Positions 10,094 to 19,713 of a DNA stretch of 52,161 nucleotides are shown in pieces. Numbering within the stretch: position 1 is the first letter of the stretch; the number at the start of each line of letters is the position of its first letter. Position numbers and translations under genes: made by a program. The notes beneath the pieces were generated by a model. The model did not search any database, was not told the origin of the DNA, and saw only the letters and a program-made list of their open reading frames with translations. Origin of the DNA: Chthoniobacterales bacterium (GTDB taxonomy: Bacteria > Verrucomicrobiota > Verrucomicrobiia > Chthoniobacterales > UBA6821); NCBI GenBank assembly GCA_026461395.1, contig JAPJNA010000025.1, positions 1 to 52,161 on the forward strand, written 5' to 3'.

Positions 10094-11227
10094 ATGCTCC
10101 GCATCGCTCTTCTCATGCTCTTTCGGGATCGAGCTAAGTATGTCATGCTCATTGTCGGACTAACCTTCTGCTCTCTTCTCATGACCCAGCAGTCCTCGGT
10201 CTTTTGCGGACTCATGCTCTGGACCTCGGCGACAGTCCGAAACATCGGGGCCAAGGTGTGGGTCTTCGACGCCAAGGTGGAGCAGGTCAACGAGGTGATC
10301 CCGCTTCGAGAGATCGAGGTCACACGGGTCCGCGGTATACCAGGAGTCGAATGGGCCGTTCCCCTCTATGTCGGCATTGAGCAGGCCCGACTCAGCGACG
10401 GATCCTTCCAGAATGTTCAGTTAGTGGGACTCGACACGGCGACTTTTGTCGGACGCCCCATGCAGATCACCAAGGGAAGGATCGAGGACCTGCGCATGCC
10501 GGACGCCGTCATCATCGACCAAGTCGGCGTTGATAAATTCCGAAAAAAGGGAATCACGATCGATATTGGAACCACCTTTGAGATCAACGACAAGACGGCA
10601 CGTGTCGTGGCGCTCTGCCATGCCAACCGGAGCTTCCTAGGGCAACCTTACATCTACACGACCTATGACCGGGCACTTCAGTTTGCGAAGCCCCAGCGAA
10701 AGATGATGAGCTGCGTCCTGGTAGAGCCCAAGCCGGGGGTTTCCTCTAAAGAGCTTGCAGAGAGCATCAGTGCTATTCCAGGCCTGCGAGCCTTCGAACG
10801 CGACGATCTCTTCTGGAGTACCGTGTGGTGGTACATCAAGAACACCGGCATCCCAATCTCCTTCGGCACGGTTGTTCTAATGGGGGTGATCGTTGGCATC
10901 GCAATCGCTGGACAGACCTTCTACCTCTTCATTCTCGATAATCTCCGCTACCTGGCAGCGCTGAAGGCTATGGGCGCGCGCATGCCGATCTTGGCCGCTA
11001 TGGTCTTTCTCCAATCCTTCTCAGTAGGCTTTGTCGGCTTCGGTCTCGGAGTGGGGTTGACATCGATCTTCGGATACAAGGTTCTCAAAATCGAACAGCC
11101 ACCGTTTTTCATGCCATGGCAGGTGCCGGCCTTTGTGGCAGTGATCATTATCCTCATCTGCTGTTTTTCGGCAGCAATTGGCCTCCGCCAGATCGCAAAG
11201 CTGGAGCCAGCCGTCGTCTTCAAATGA
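10094..11227 (+). CDS. ABC transporter permease (DevC/FtsX-like)
   Basis: Start MLRIALLMLFRDRAKYVMLIVGLTF; periplasmic region plus C-terminal three-TM FtsX-like block. ORF opens at 9962, but the upstream part overlaps ribE. Confidence 0.85.
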   Translation: MLRIALLMLFRDRAKYVMLIVGLTFCSLLMTQQSSVFCGLMLWTSATVRNIGAKVWVFDAKVEQVNEVIPLREIEVTRVRGIPGVEWAVPLYVGIEQARLSDGSFQNVQLVGLDTATFVGRPMQITKGRIEDLRMPDAVIIDQVGVDKFRKKGITIDIGTTFEINDKTARVVALCHANRSFLGQPYIYTTYDRALQFAKPQRKMMSCVLVEPKPGVSSKELAESISAIPGLRAFERDDLFWSTVWWYIKNTGIPISFGTVVLMGVIVGIAIAGQTFYLFILDNLRYLAALKAMGARMPILAAMVFLQSFSVGFVGFGLGVGLTSIFGYKVLKIEQPPFFMPWQVPAFVAVIIILICCFSAAIGLRQIAKLEPAVVFK

Positions 11228-11961
11228 TCCCTCACGAAGCATCGCAAGCAGGGTCGGGTTCCATAGCTGTGGCAGTCCGCAACGTGACGAAGATTTTTCC
11301 AAACGGTGACACCCCAACCTATGCCCTGCGTGATGTTTCCTTCGAGGCCCGATGTGGCGAACTCACCATGATCGTCGGCCCCTCGGGTTGCGGAAAGACA
11401 ACCTTACTGAGCGTGATCTGCGGAACGTTGGCGATAGACTCCGGCAGCATCGAGGTCTTTGGAAAAAACCTGGGCTCCATGAGTCCCTCGGAGGTGACCG
11501 GGTTCCGTAGCAAGAACGTGGGATTCATCTTTCAGCAATTCAACCTGATCCCAACCCTCACCGTGGTGGAGAATGTTTCCATCCCGCTCATCCTACAGGG
11601 TTGGAACTACCGCAAGGCCGAGGAAAAAGCTGCAGCGATCCTAAAAGATGTGGGTCTGGGCGAGCGTATTCGATCGTTCCCAAAACAGCTCTCCGGGGGG
11701 CAGCAGCAACGGGTCGCAATCTCCCGTGCCCTAGTCCATGACCCCAAACTCATCATCTGTGACGAACCGACCGCCTCACTGGATGCCAAGACCGGTCATC
11801 ATGCTCTGGAACTTCTCAAGAGGAGCGCCTGTGCCCCCGATCGCTGCGTGATTGTCGTCACCCACGACAGTAGGATTTTTTCCTTCGCAGATTGGATTGC
11901 GGAGATGGAAGATGGCAGAGTCGTGAAGAGTTGTCGCGCCGCCGAATATCATCATGCTTAA
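11224..11961 (+). CDS. ABC transporter ATP-binding protein (DevA/LolD-like)
   Basis: GPSGCGKTTLLSVICG, LSGGQQQRVAISRALVHDPKLIICDEPTASLD; ATGA overlap with the permease stop. Confidence 0.92.
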   Translation: MIPHEASQAGSGSIAVAVRNVTKIFPNGDTPTYALRDVSFEARCGELTMIVGPSGCGKTTLLSVICGTLAIDSGSIEVFGKNLGSMSPSEVTGFRSKNVGFIFQQFNLIPTLTVVENVSIPLILQGWNYRKAEEKAAAILKDVGLGERIRSFPKQLSGGQQQRVAISRALVHDPKLIICDEPTASLDAKTGHHALELLKRSACAPDRCVIVVTHDSRIFSFADWIAEMEDGRVVKSCRAAEYHHA

Positions 11962-12946
11962 ACGTCTCAGCATCTTCCTGGCCCTTACGGGGATCCTCGC
12001 AGTCACCCTGCTCGTGTTCCGACTGAAGAAAGCCCCGCCAACACCAATCCCCTTGGTTGAACCGTCACGGGCACCCTATACCGACTCCATCGGGGCTCGC
12101 GGGATCGTTGAGGCGGTCAACGAGAACGTCATCGTTGCACCGATTCTGCCAGGAATGATCACGGATATCTACGTGAACGTCGGGGACTTGGTGAAAAAGG
12201 GAGCCCCCCTCTTCCGACAGGATACCCGTGACGCTGGGGCTAAGGTCAGCGCCCAGCAGGCCCAGGTCGTACTCTTGGAAGCGCGCGTCAAGGAATCGGA
12301 GGTGAAGGTAGCCGACAAGCAGGATGATCTGGTGCGAGCTGACCGACTGCTCTCGCAGAGGGTGATTAGCGACGATGTGCAGAGGAGGAAGTATTTTGAA
12401 CTTAAGTCGGCAGAGTCCGCCCTTGACTCCGCGCGCGCAGAACTACTCCTGGCTCGCGCCCAGTTGACTCAGGCGGAAGTGACTCTCGATCTGCTCACCG
12501 TCCGCGCACCGCGGGATGGTGAGATACTCCGGCAGAACATGCACGAGGGGGAATACGCGGGGGTCGCTTCTTCCGATCCGAACGCTCCTTCACTACTGCT
12601 TGGGGAAACAACCCACCTGCAACTCCGTGCCGACGTGGATGAGGATAGCGCTTCGCGTGTTCAAACAGGCGCTGTTGCCGTCGCCTACATCAAGGGGATG
12701 CACTCTGACCCAATCCCTCTTCGCTTCGTCCGGATCGAACCCTACATCACCGTGAAAAAGTCGCTCACCGGCGATAGCAGCGAGCGCGTCGATACCCGCG
12801 TTCTGCAGGTGATCTACCAGTTCGACAAGACCAAGGTGCCCGTCTATGTCGGCCAGCAGATGGATGTCTTCATCGAGGGTAAAGCCCCTCGTCTTCCGCA
12901 ACCCGAGAACGACAAAAAGATTCTTCTCACGCCCAAATCACCCTGA
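11954..12946 (+). CDS. HlyD-family periplasmic adaptor (DevB-like)
   Basis: N-terminal TM, ARGIVEAVNENVIVAPILPGMITDIYVNVGDLVKKGAPLFRQD, coiled coil, and TVRAPRDGEILRQNMHEGEYA. Confidence 0.88.
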   Translation: MLKRLSIFLALTGILAVTLLVFRLKKAPPTPIPLVEPSRAPYTDSIGARGIVEAVNENVIVAPILPGMITDIYVNVGDLVKKGAPLFRQDTRDAGAKVSAQQAQVVLLEARVKESEVKVADKQDDLVRADRLLSQRVISDDVQRRKYFELKSAESALDSARAELLLARAQLTQAEVTLDLLTVRAPRDGEILRQNMHEGEYAGVASSDPNAPSLLLGETTHLQLRADVDEDSASRVQTGAVAVAYIKGMHSDPIPLRFVRIEPYITVKKSLTGDSSERVDTRVLQVIYQFDKTKVPVYVGQQMDVFIEGKAPRLPQPENDKKILLTPKSP

Positions 12947-12985
12947 GCCTGACGGTTGTGATAGGGACGAAAGGCGATACCAGAT

Positions 12986-14560
12986 TCAAGAAAAACTCTC
13001 TTGATGATGGCTCAAGGAGTCTAAAAAGCTCTCCGCCTCGGCGACGATTTTAAGACGCTCCTTGGCATCACGTTTTTGCCATGACCGGACAGGCATTGCG
13101 GTTCTCGGATTTCGGATTAAGAGATCCTGATTCGTATGGAAAAAATTCCAATAGAGTAAATTCAGTGGGCAGGCCCCTTTACCGCTCTTGATGCTGGGAC
13201 TGAATGAACAAGAGCTGCAATAGTTGCTCATTTTGCTGATGTAGGCGCCACTGGCCGCATACGGCTTGGTAGCCATGAATCCACCATCCGCGTGGAGGGC
13301 CATGCCGAGCACATTTGCAGCCATCACCCAATCATGGGCATCGACATACATTTCGTTAAACCATCGGAGAGCTTCCTGAGGGTTAATCCCAGCCATCAGT
13401 AAAAAGTTCCCCAGAACCATGAGCCGCTGGATGTGGTGATTGAAACCCTTATCTAGCGTTCCCCGCAGGGCTGTGGACAAGCAGTTCATCGAGGTCTCAC
13501 CGGAGTAGAAGAACTCGGGTAGCGACCGTGTTGCGCTAAGACCATTGACCGAGGCGTACTCAGGCATTTTTAGCCAGTAGACACCGTTCACAAACTCCCG
13601 CCAGCCGATCACTTGCCTGATAAATCCCTCCACGGCATGGAGAGGTGCCTTCCCTTCTTTAAAGGCCTTCTCTGCCGCCAGCGCGCACTCCATCGGGTCG
13701 AGCAATCCAATGTTGAGCATTGGTGAGAGGATGGAATGAAAGAGATCGCTATCTTCCGACACCATCAAGTCCTGCCAGGTGCCGAATTCCGGCAAGCGAG
13801 ATTCGATGAATTCACGAAGACATTCCAGGGAGACCTCCCTCGTAACCGGCAAGGCAAAGTCAGCGGCTTTACCCAGTGCATCCGGGTAGATCGTTGCCAA
13901 CTCACGAGCGACTTCCTGTGTGATTTCATCCTGTGGCAGCTGACGCGAGTGTTTCGGTCGAGGCATGCCCGCTTTCTTCCAGTCGGCAAAGGTAGCGCGA
14001 TTCTCCTGATCGTAGTTCCACTGCCCTCCGAGTGGCTTGGAGGAATCATCAGCCTCCATAAGCAGTCCCGTGCGACGACGCATCTCGCGATAAAAGGTCT
14101 CCATGAGAAGACGCTTCTTAACACCTGCCATCTCCAGAAAATCCTCCCGGGAGCACAAAAACTGAGTCGTTGGGATGATCGTTAGCGGGACAGGTAATTT
14201 AATTCCCAACATCTTCAGCGCCAACTGCTCGTCATAATTATTCGGCTGGGTAACAAGAACGGATGAAGGCTTTTGATCCCTGCAATGCGCTTCCAAAACG
14301 GATCGCATATCAGCTGCATTCTCCAACCGATGGTACTCCACGTCCCACCCATCAGCTTTCCGTTCCTCTGCGTAGTGTCGCATGGCAGAGAGCAGAAGCA
14401 TGAGACGATGCCTATGGTAGGGCAACTTGCCGAATGTCTGTCTCGACTCAACAAAGAGGAGGCGATCCCTCCCCTTTCTGGCCGATACGAGGGCCGCATT
14501 ACGCTCCGAGAGCTGATCCGGGAGGATCAAAATGGAGTGCTTTTCAGAAGAAATAGGCAT
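12986..14560 (-). CDS. Cryptochrome/photolyase-related protein (PhrB-like, FeS-BCP type)
   Basis: ILILPDQLSERNAAL N terminus, GWREFVNGVYWLKMPEYASVNGL, HHIQRLMVLGNFLLMAGINPQEALRWFNEMYVDAHDWVMAANVLGMALHADGG, Cys-rich C terminus (NYCSSCSFSPSIKSGKGACPLN). Confidence 0.92.
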   Translation of the reverse strand: MPISSEKHSILILPDQLSERNAALVSARKGRDRLLFVESRQTFGKLPYHRHRLMLLLSAMRHYAEERKADGWDVEYHRLENAADMRSVLEAHCRDQKPSSVLVTQPNNYDEQLALKMLGIKLPVPLTIIPTTQFLCSREDFLEMAGVKKRLLMETFYREMRRRTGLLMEADDSSKPLGGQWNYDQENRATFADWKKAGMPRPKHSRQLPQDEITQEVARELATIYPDALGKAADFALPVTREVSLECLREFIESRLPEFGTWQDLMVSEDSDLFHSILSPMLNIGLLDPMECALAAEKAFKEGKAPLHAVEGFIRQVIGWREFVNGVYWLKMPEYASVNGLSATRSLPEFFYSGETSMNCLSTALRGTLDKGFNHHIQRLMVLGNFLLMAGINPQEALRWFNEMYVDAHDWVMAANVLGMALHADGGFMATKPYAASGAYISKMSNYCSSCSFSPSIKSGKGACPLNLLYWNFFHTNQDLLIRNPRTAMPVRSWQKRDAKERLKIVAEAESFLDSLSHHQESFS

Positions 14561-14707
14561 AGGTGATTAGGGAAATAATAATCAGTCCCAGAGGCATTGC
14601 AGGCGCAAATATCAGACTGTCTGATAGGTTTTTTACGATTTTAGAACCAGAACTTAGGCAAAGTGTCAGGAAGGGTGCCAAATTGACGTCCCTGCTAAGA
14701 TTCATCT

Positions 14708-15499
14708 ATGAGCAATAATCTTTCGACCACAGAGAAACATCTTGCAGAAACGCTTAGGCCTGACCTGCAGGCTATTGAGTCACATCCGGTTTTTGGTTCA
14801 GTTCAATCGGAAGCCCAGCTCCGCACGTTCATGGAGTATCATGTCTTTCCCGTCTGGGATTTCATGTCTCTACTGAAGTTTCTGCAGGCCGAGCTTGCTC
14901 CCGCCACTTGGCCTTGGATGCCCCGGCCCCATGGCGATCTTGTGCGGTTGGTCAACGACATCGTGACCGGTGAGGAGTCTGACAAGCTTCCGAAATCACA
15001 CCGGTTGGAGAGCACCCATGCAAGTCACTTCGACCTCTACCTCATGGCGATGCGCGAGGTCGGGGCCGACACCGCCCCGATCACCGAGTTCCTCAAGGTC
15101 GTCCGATCACGGGGGCTTGATGCCGCTCTTGAGGCACCGATGGTGTCAGAACCCTCGCGGGCCTTCATGAAGGATACCTTTGCTCTACTGCGCGAGGGGA
15201 AAGCTCATAACGTCGCGGCCTCGTTCTCCTTCGGCCGCGAGAACGTCATCCCCGGCATGTTCAACTCGCTACTGGACAAGCTCGGCATCGGCGAGGATCG
15301 GGCCCCGATCTTCCATTATTATCTCAAGAGGCATGCCGAACTCGACGGCGACGAGCACGGGCCAGCCGCGCTCCGTCTGGTAGCCACGCTCTGCGGCGAT
15401 GATCCGGCAAAGCTCACGGAAGCCATCGAGGCCGCAAAGGCCGCCCTTGCGAGCCGTGCCCGTCTCTGGGACCGCGTGCAGGGAACGCTGAACGCCTGA
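14708..15499 (+). CDS. DUF3050 domain protein (heme-oxygenase-like fold)
   Basis: LRTFMEYHVFPVWDFMSLLKFLQ...HFDLYLMAMREVGADT...FHYYLKRHAELDGDEHGPAALRLV. Confidence 0.85.
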   Translation: MSNNLSTTEKHLAETLRPDLQAIESHPVFGSVQSEAQLRTFMEYHVFPVWDFMSLLKFLQAELAPATWPWMPRPHGDLVRLVNDIVTGEESDKLPKSHRLESTHASHFDLYLMAMREVGADTAPITEFLKVVRSRGLDAALEAPMVSEPSRAFMKDTFALLREGKAHNVAASFSFGRENVIPGMFNSLLDKLGIGEDRAPIFHYYLKRHAELDGDEHGPAALRLVATLCGDDPAKLTEAIEAAKAALASRARLWDRVQGTLNA

Positions 15500-15509
15500 T
15501 ACCCTCGTC

Positions 15510-15677
15510 ATGCGCCGCGAGGGAAAAGCGGTCCGCAAGTCCGATCTTCCGGAGAAGATCTGCCTGCACTGCAACCGCCCGTTCGCATGGCGCAAGAAAT
15601 GGGAGCGCGACTGGGAGTCCATCACCTGCTGCAGCGAAGCCTGCAAGGGAGAGTTAAAACGAAGCCGTCGCAAGTAA
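15510..15677 (+). CDS. DUF2256 small Cys-rich zinc-ribbon-like protein
   Basis: 55 aa, MRREGKAVRKSDLPEKICLHCNRPFAWRKKWERDWESITCCSEACKGELKRSRRK; below the ORF-track length cut-off. Sits in the DUF3050-photolyase gap, ending 2 nt before the photolyase ATG. Confidence 0.85.
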   Translation: MRREGKAVRKSDLPEKICLHCNRPFAWRKKWERDWESITCCSEACKGELKRSRRK

Positions 15678-15679
15678 TC

Positions 15680-17119
15680 ATGAACACTCGGGAGCGGGTT
15701 CATCTGGTCTGGCTGAAGAGGGATCTGCGCCTCCACGATCATGCCCCACTGGCTGAGGCTTCGCGGCGGTGTGCCGCAGGAGAAAAAGCCCTCGCCCTCT
15801 ATGTCCACGAGACAGACTACTGGGCTACCGACAAGGCCTCGCCGGATCAATGGGGGTTTGTGGCGGAATGTCTGCGGGACCTTGCGACGAAGCTTGAAAA
15901 AATCAACTGCCCATTGCTGATCGCGGAAGCTCCCTCCGCAGAGATCGTGTTGGAATCCTTCTTTGATCACTACGAGGTAGCGGAACTCCTCTGCCATCAG
16001 GAAACGGGCAACGGCTGGACCTTTGATCGGGATAAGCGCGCGCTTTGGCTTTGCAGGGAACGAAGCATCCCTGTGCGAGAATTTCTCCAGAACGCCGTGG
16101 TTCGTGGCCGGAACAGACCACCCGAGAAGCCAGAGCATCAGTCTTTATGGAGAGAGTGGATTTTGGAAGTGCAAGCCCCGACCCCTCGGTTCTGGAGCGC
16201 CCCTTCCACCCTGCCGCCGCAGTTCGCCTCCCCCGATCTCTCGACACCGGCAACCATCACGCGTCAACGTGGCGGCGAGGCTCGGGCTCTCGGGTTGCTG
16301 GAGAGTTTCCTGAACGAGCGTTGTCTCCTGCACGACGGATACCGTGTGGAAATGGGAAGCCCCCTGCATGCCCACGAGGCCTGCTCACGCCTCTCCCCGC
16401 ATCTTACCTGGGGGAGTCTCTCGACAAAGCGGGCGTCTCAGGACGCCATGGCACGAGAGCCGCGCCCACCTCACGGGAGCATGATGCACCGCAACAGCTT
16501 CCACCGCCGGCTTCGCTGGCGGGATCATTTCCTGCAGAAATTCGAGTCGCTGCCATGGATGGAATTCCGCTGCATTAATCCCTCGAGGGAAACTCTCCAC
16601 GGATGGGATCAAGTTGCTTATGAGCGCTGGGTCTCGGGCATGACGGGATATCCTTTCGTCGACGCCTGCATGCGCTCGCTCAATGCCACGAAATGGATCA
16701 ACTTCCGCGCCCGGGCCATGCTTGTCTCGTTTGCCTCCTATGCGCTCAATCTCGATTGGCGGCGATTTGCTCCCCATCTCGCGCGCACATTCCTCGACTA
16801 CGAACCAGGTATCCATTACAGCCAGCTCCAGATGCAGGCGGGCACCACCTATGGCTCCCCTCCGAGGATATACAATCCGATAAAGCAGTCTCTGGAGAAG
16901 GATCCCGATGGGGAATTTATCCGCCATTGGGTTCCGGAGCTTCGCGATATTTCAAGCAACTCAATTCATCTTCCCCAAGACGTCAACCGACCGGGCTATC
17001 CAGCCGCAATCGTCTCACCAGGATCGCTCTGGCGCGTCATGCGATCAAACGGCCCAAAGACTCAGAATTCTAAGACAAAGAAACCTGAGCTTCAGCCGGA
17101 GCTGTTCCTTCCCGATTGA
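15680..17119 (+). CDS. FAD-binding deoxyribodipyrimidine photolyase/cryptochrome family protein (non-canonical FAD-domain motif)
   Basis: LVWLKRDLRLHDHAPLAEA antenna domain; RRLRWRDHFLQKFE...MTGYPFVDACMRSLNATKWINFRARAMLVSFASYALNLDW...PPRIYNPIKQSLEKDPDGEFIRHWVPEL. Confidence 0.9.
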   Translation: MNTRERVHLVWLKRDLRLHDHAPLAEASRRCAAGEKALALYVHETDYWATDKASPDQWGFVAECLRDLATKLEKINCPLLIAEAPSAEIVLESFFDHYEVAELLCHQETGNGWTFDRDKRALWLCRERSIPVREFLQNAVVRGRNRPPEKPEHQSLWREWILEVQAPTPRFWSAPSTLPPQFASPDLSTPATITRQRGGEARALGLLESFLNERCLLHDGYRVEMGSPLHAHEACSRLSPHLTWGSLSTKRASQDAMAREPRPPHGSMMHRNSFHRRLRWRDHFLQKFESLPWMEFRCINPSRETLHGWDQVAYERWVSGMTGYPFVDACMRSLNATKWINFRARAMLVSFASYALNLDWRRFAPHLARTFLDYEPGIHYSQLQMQAGTTYGSPPRIYNPIKQSLEKDPDGEFIRHWVPELRDISSNSIHLPQDVNRPGYPAAIVSPGSLWRVMRSNGPKTQNSKTKKPELQPELFLPD

Positions 17120-17152
17120 TGATTTTTGCAGGCGGGATACTCTTTTAACGAG

Positions 17153-18157
17153 ATGAGCTCGGCTTCCCACTGGATCAATGCATGGCGCGGATCCCTAGCT
17201 GCCGATGCCTTAGCGATGCCTGTCCATTGGTACTACGACACGGCGGCACTCCATCGGGACTATGGGACTGTGGATCGCTTCATGGAGCCCAAGAATCCGC
17301 ATTCCGGGAGCATCCTCTGGCGTTCGCAATATCAAGCACTCAATGAGAAGGGAGACATCCTGCGGGAGCAGGCACAGTATTGGGGGCAGCGTGGGATTCA
17401 CTACCATCAGTTTCTCAAAGCAGGTGAGAACACGCTGAATTTGCGCCTCTCCCGGGAGCTCTTCGATTTTGTAAAGGAGCGAGGTGGCTATGATCCCGAC
17501 GCTTGGCTGGAGCGCTACATTGCTCGGATGCTGGAGCCTGGCTGGCATCACGACACCTACGTGGAAGAGTACCACCGTTCGTTCTTCACGCGCTATGCCC
17601 AGGGAAAGAAGCCACGGAAGTGCGGCATTAGCGATGAGCATATCGGGGGGCTCGCGACCGTCCCTGCGCTCTGTGCTGCCTTGGAGGGAATGGGGCTGCC
17701 TGAGTTGCGATCTATCGTGAAGGAGCATGTCGGTCTGACCCATGCCCATGCCAATGTCCTTCGAGCCGCAGATACGCTGGTGCGCGTGCTCTGGGGAGTT
17801 TCGCTCGGTGAGTCCGTGCATGATGTCCTCCGCCGCGAGGCTGGGGATTGGATCTCTGGCAAAAAAGCCGACTCATGGCTTCACCAAGCTGACGAGCATG
17901 TCGTCGGATCCCGCTTCAGTCCGGCCTGCTACATCGCCGACGCGATGCCGGCTTCCCTCTATCTTGTCTGGAAGTATCAGTCCGATTTCACAGCAGGTAT
18001 TGTCGCCAACGCCATGGTTGGCGGAGACAACTGCCATCGTGGAGCCGTCGTTGGTAGTATCCTCGGGGCAGCTAACGGAGTGCCGGAACGATTTCTCCTA
18101 GGAAATTCTCCTGGAAATTCTCTTGAGAAGCATGCTTCCCGAACGCCCTCGCAATGA
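17153..18157 (+). CDS. ADP-ribosylglycohydrolase family protein
   Basis: WRGSLAADALAMPVHWYYDT N terminus, LTHAHANVLRAADTLVRVLWG, and NAMVGGDNCHRGAVVGSILGAANG C-terminal motif. Confidence 0.85.
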   Translation: MSSASHWINAWRGSLAADALAMPVHWYYDTAALHRDYGTVDRFMEPKNPHSGSILWRSQYQALNEKGDILREQAQYWGQRGIHYHQFLKAGENTLNLRLSRELFDFVKERGGYDPDAWLERYIARMLEPGWHHDTYVEEYHRSFFTRYAQGKKPRKCGISDEHIGGLATVPALCAALEGMGLPELRSIVKEHVGLTHAHANVLRAADTLVRVLWGVSLGESVHDVLRREAGDWISGKKADSWLHQADEHVVGSRFSPACYIADAMPASLYLVWKYQSDFTAGIVANAMVGGDNCHRGAVVGSILGAANGVPERFLLGNSPGNSLEKHASRTPSQ

Positions 18158-19383
18158 CGAGACCCCTGCTGACGCGAGAGGAGGGCCTAAGACGTCTGGG
18201 TGGGTTTGTACCCTTTGCGGGAAGAGACTATGCCGAGCGCCGTAACTACGTACCCGGCACGGTTTCTTCGCTCTCTCCCTATGTCCGCCATCGACTCCTC
18301 ACCGAGGAGGAGATCGCTGGCGCGGTCCTGCAGCGGCACTCCTACGAGGCGGCGGAAAAGTTCCTGCAGGAGGTCTGCTGGCGCACCTATTGGAAGGGAT
18401 GGCTGGAGATGAGACCAGGAATCTGGCTCCACTACCTCGAGGATCTCCACGCCCTGCGTGAGCGCATGGATGCTGAAACAGATTTCCTTGGCCGAGTCCG
18501 AGCTGCCGAGTCTGGAGAAACAGGCATCGAATGTCTGGACGACTGGGTCAAGGAGCTGTGTGAGACGGGATACCTCCACAACCATGTCCGAATGTGGTTT
18601 GCGAGCATCTGGATTCATACGCTACGTCTGCCGTGGCAACTTGGTGCTGACTTCTTCCTACGGCATCTTCTCGATGGAGATGCAGCCTCCAATACCCTCT
18701 CGTGGCGCTGGGTGTGTGGTCTGCAGACACCAGGGAAGGTCTATGTGGCGAGCGCAGAGAATATTGAACGATACACGGAGGGGCGTTACGCCCCCTTTGG
18801 ACTCCTGGCAACAGAGACTCCGCCGATTCCTACGGATCATTCCATTCCGAAACCGCAGCTGCTTCCTGCGCGAGAGACTCATGTGCCCGGGCAGAAAACG
18901 GTTCTGCTAGTCACCGAGGAGGATCTCTCTCCGGAGAGTTGGTGTGTCCCGACGGCCGATGTGTCGGGAGTGATTCTGATTGATACAGCTGACGCCACTG
19001 CCGGGACCTCACGGAATGTAACGACCTTCAAACGGGAGGCTCTTGAGTCAACCAAGGAACGACTGGTGGCATCGGGCTACTCCTCGGTAACGCTCCTAAG
19101 TGCGTCGATGGGGACGATGGAGACGATGGGGACGCATTGGGAAAACTTGAGCCGACTCCTGCAGGCCCATTATGTTGATGGAACTTCTACCGTCAGCATG
19201 ATGGGGGCCCCGGTAGGGCCGACCCAGCAGTTCATGGATCCCTTACTCTCGCTCCTGAAGCAGGAGGGAGTGGCCGTGCGGAGATTACGAAGAGACTGGG
19301 ATGATGCCCTCTGGCCTCATGCCACGCATGGATTCTTCAGATTCAAGGAGCAGATTCCCATCGTCCTTCGGCGGTTTGCCTAG
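18154..19383 (+). CDS. Cryptochrome/photolyase FAD-binding domain protein without an N-terminal antenna domain, with a C-terminal alpha/beta extension
   Basis: Starts directly in the FAD domain (TREEGLRRLGGFVPFAGRDYAERRNYVPGTVSSLSPYVRHRLLTEEE; ETGYLHNHVRMWFASIWIHTLRLPWQLGADFFLRHLLDGDAASNTLSWRWVCGLQT); ~170 aa C-terminal extension from QKTVLLVTEEDL onward. ATGA overlap with the upstream gene. Confidence 0.85.
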   Translation: MTRPLLTREEGLRRLGGFVPFAGRDYAERRNYVPGTVSSLSPYVRHRLLTEEEIAGAVLQRHSYEAAEKFLQEVCWRTYWKGWLEMRPGIWLHYLEDLHALRERMDAETDFLGRVRAAESGETGIECLDDWVKELCETGYLHNHVRMWFASIWIHTLRLPWQLGADFFLRHLLDGDAASNTLSWRWVCGLQTPGKVYVASAENIERYTEGRYAPFGLLATETPPIPTDHSIPKPQLLPARETHVPGQKTVLLVTEEDLSPESWCVPTADVSGVILIDTADATAGTSRNVTTFKREALESTKERLVASGYSSVTLLSASMGTMETMGTHWENLSRLLQAHYVDGTSTVSMMGAPVGPTQQFMDPLLSLLKQEGVAVRRLRRDWDDALWPHATHGFFRFKEQIPIVLRRFA

Positions 19384-19404
19384 GAGTAGACGTCCTAGGC
19401 CGAT

Positions 19405-19704
19405 TCAACTCGGATCGTTTGAATTGGGTTCATCAGCATCGACGTCATCTTCATCCGATTCGTTCATAGTTCGGCCTGGGGACTTAAGACGCCTCTCAAG
19501 AAGTTTACGGTGCTTTGTGACCCGTCCTGCAACTCGCTTGCGCCACATGGCAAAACTGGAAGGCTTGAGTTCGCGACGCATGATGTCGATCACCTCATGC
19601 TCTGCAAGACCGGTGCGTGTTTTGATTTCTTCAAATGTGGTCCGATCTTCCCATGCGAGTCGGATCACCAGAGAAATCTGATCACTTTGAATTTTCCCTT
19701 TCAT
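19405..19704 (-). CDS. DUF2805/TIGR03643 family protein
   Basis: LVIRLAWEDRTTFEEIKTRTGLAEHEVIDIMRRELKPSSFAMWRKRVAGRVTKHRKL. Confidence 0.88.
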   Translation of the reverse strand: MKGKIQSDQISLVIRLAWEDRTTFEEIKTRTGLAEHEVIDIMRRELKPSSFAMWRKRVAGRVTKHRKLLERRLKSPGRTMNESDEDDVDADEPNSNDPS

Positions 19705-19713
19705 GGTGTGTGA

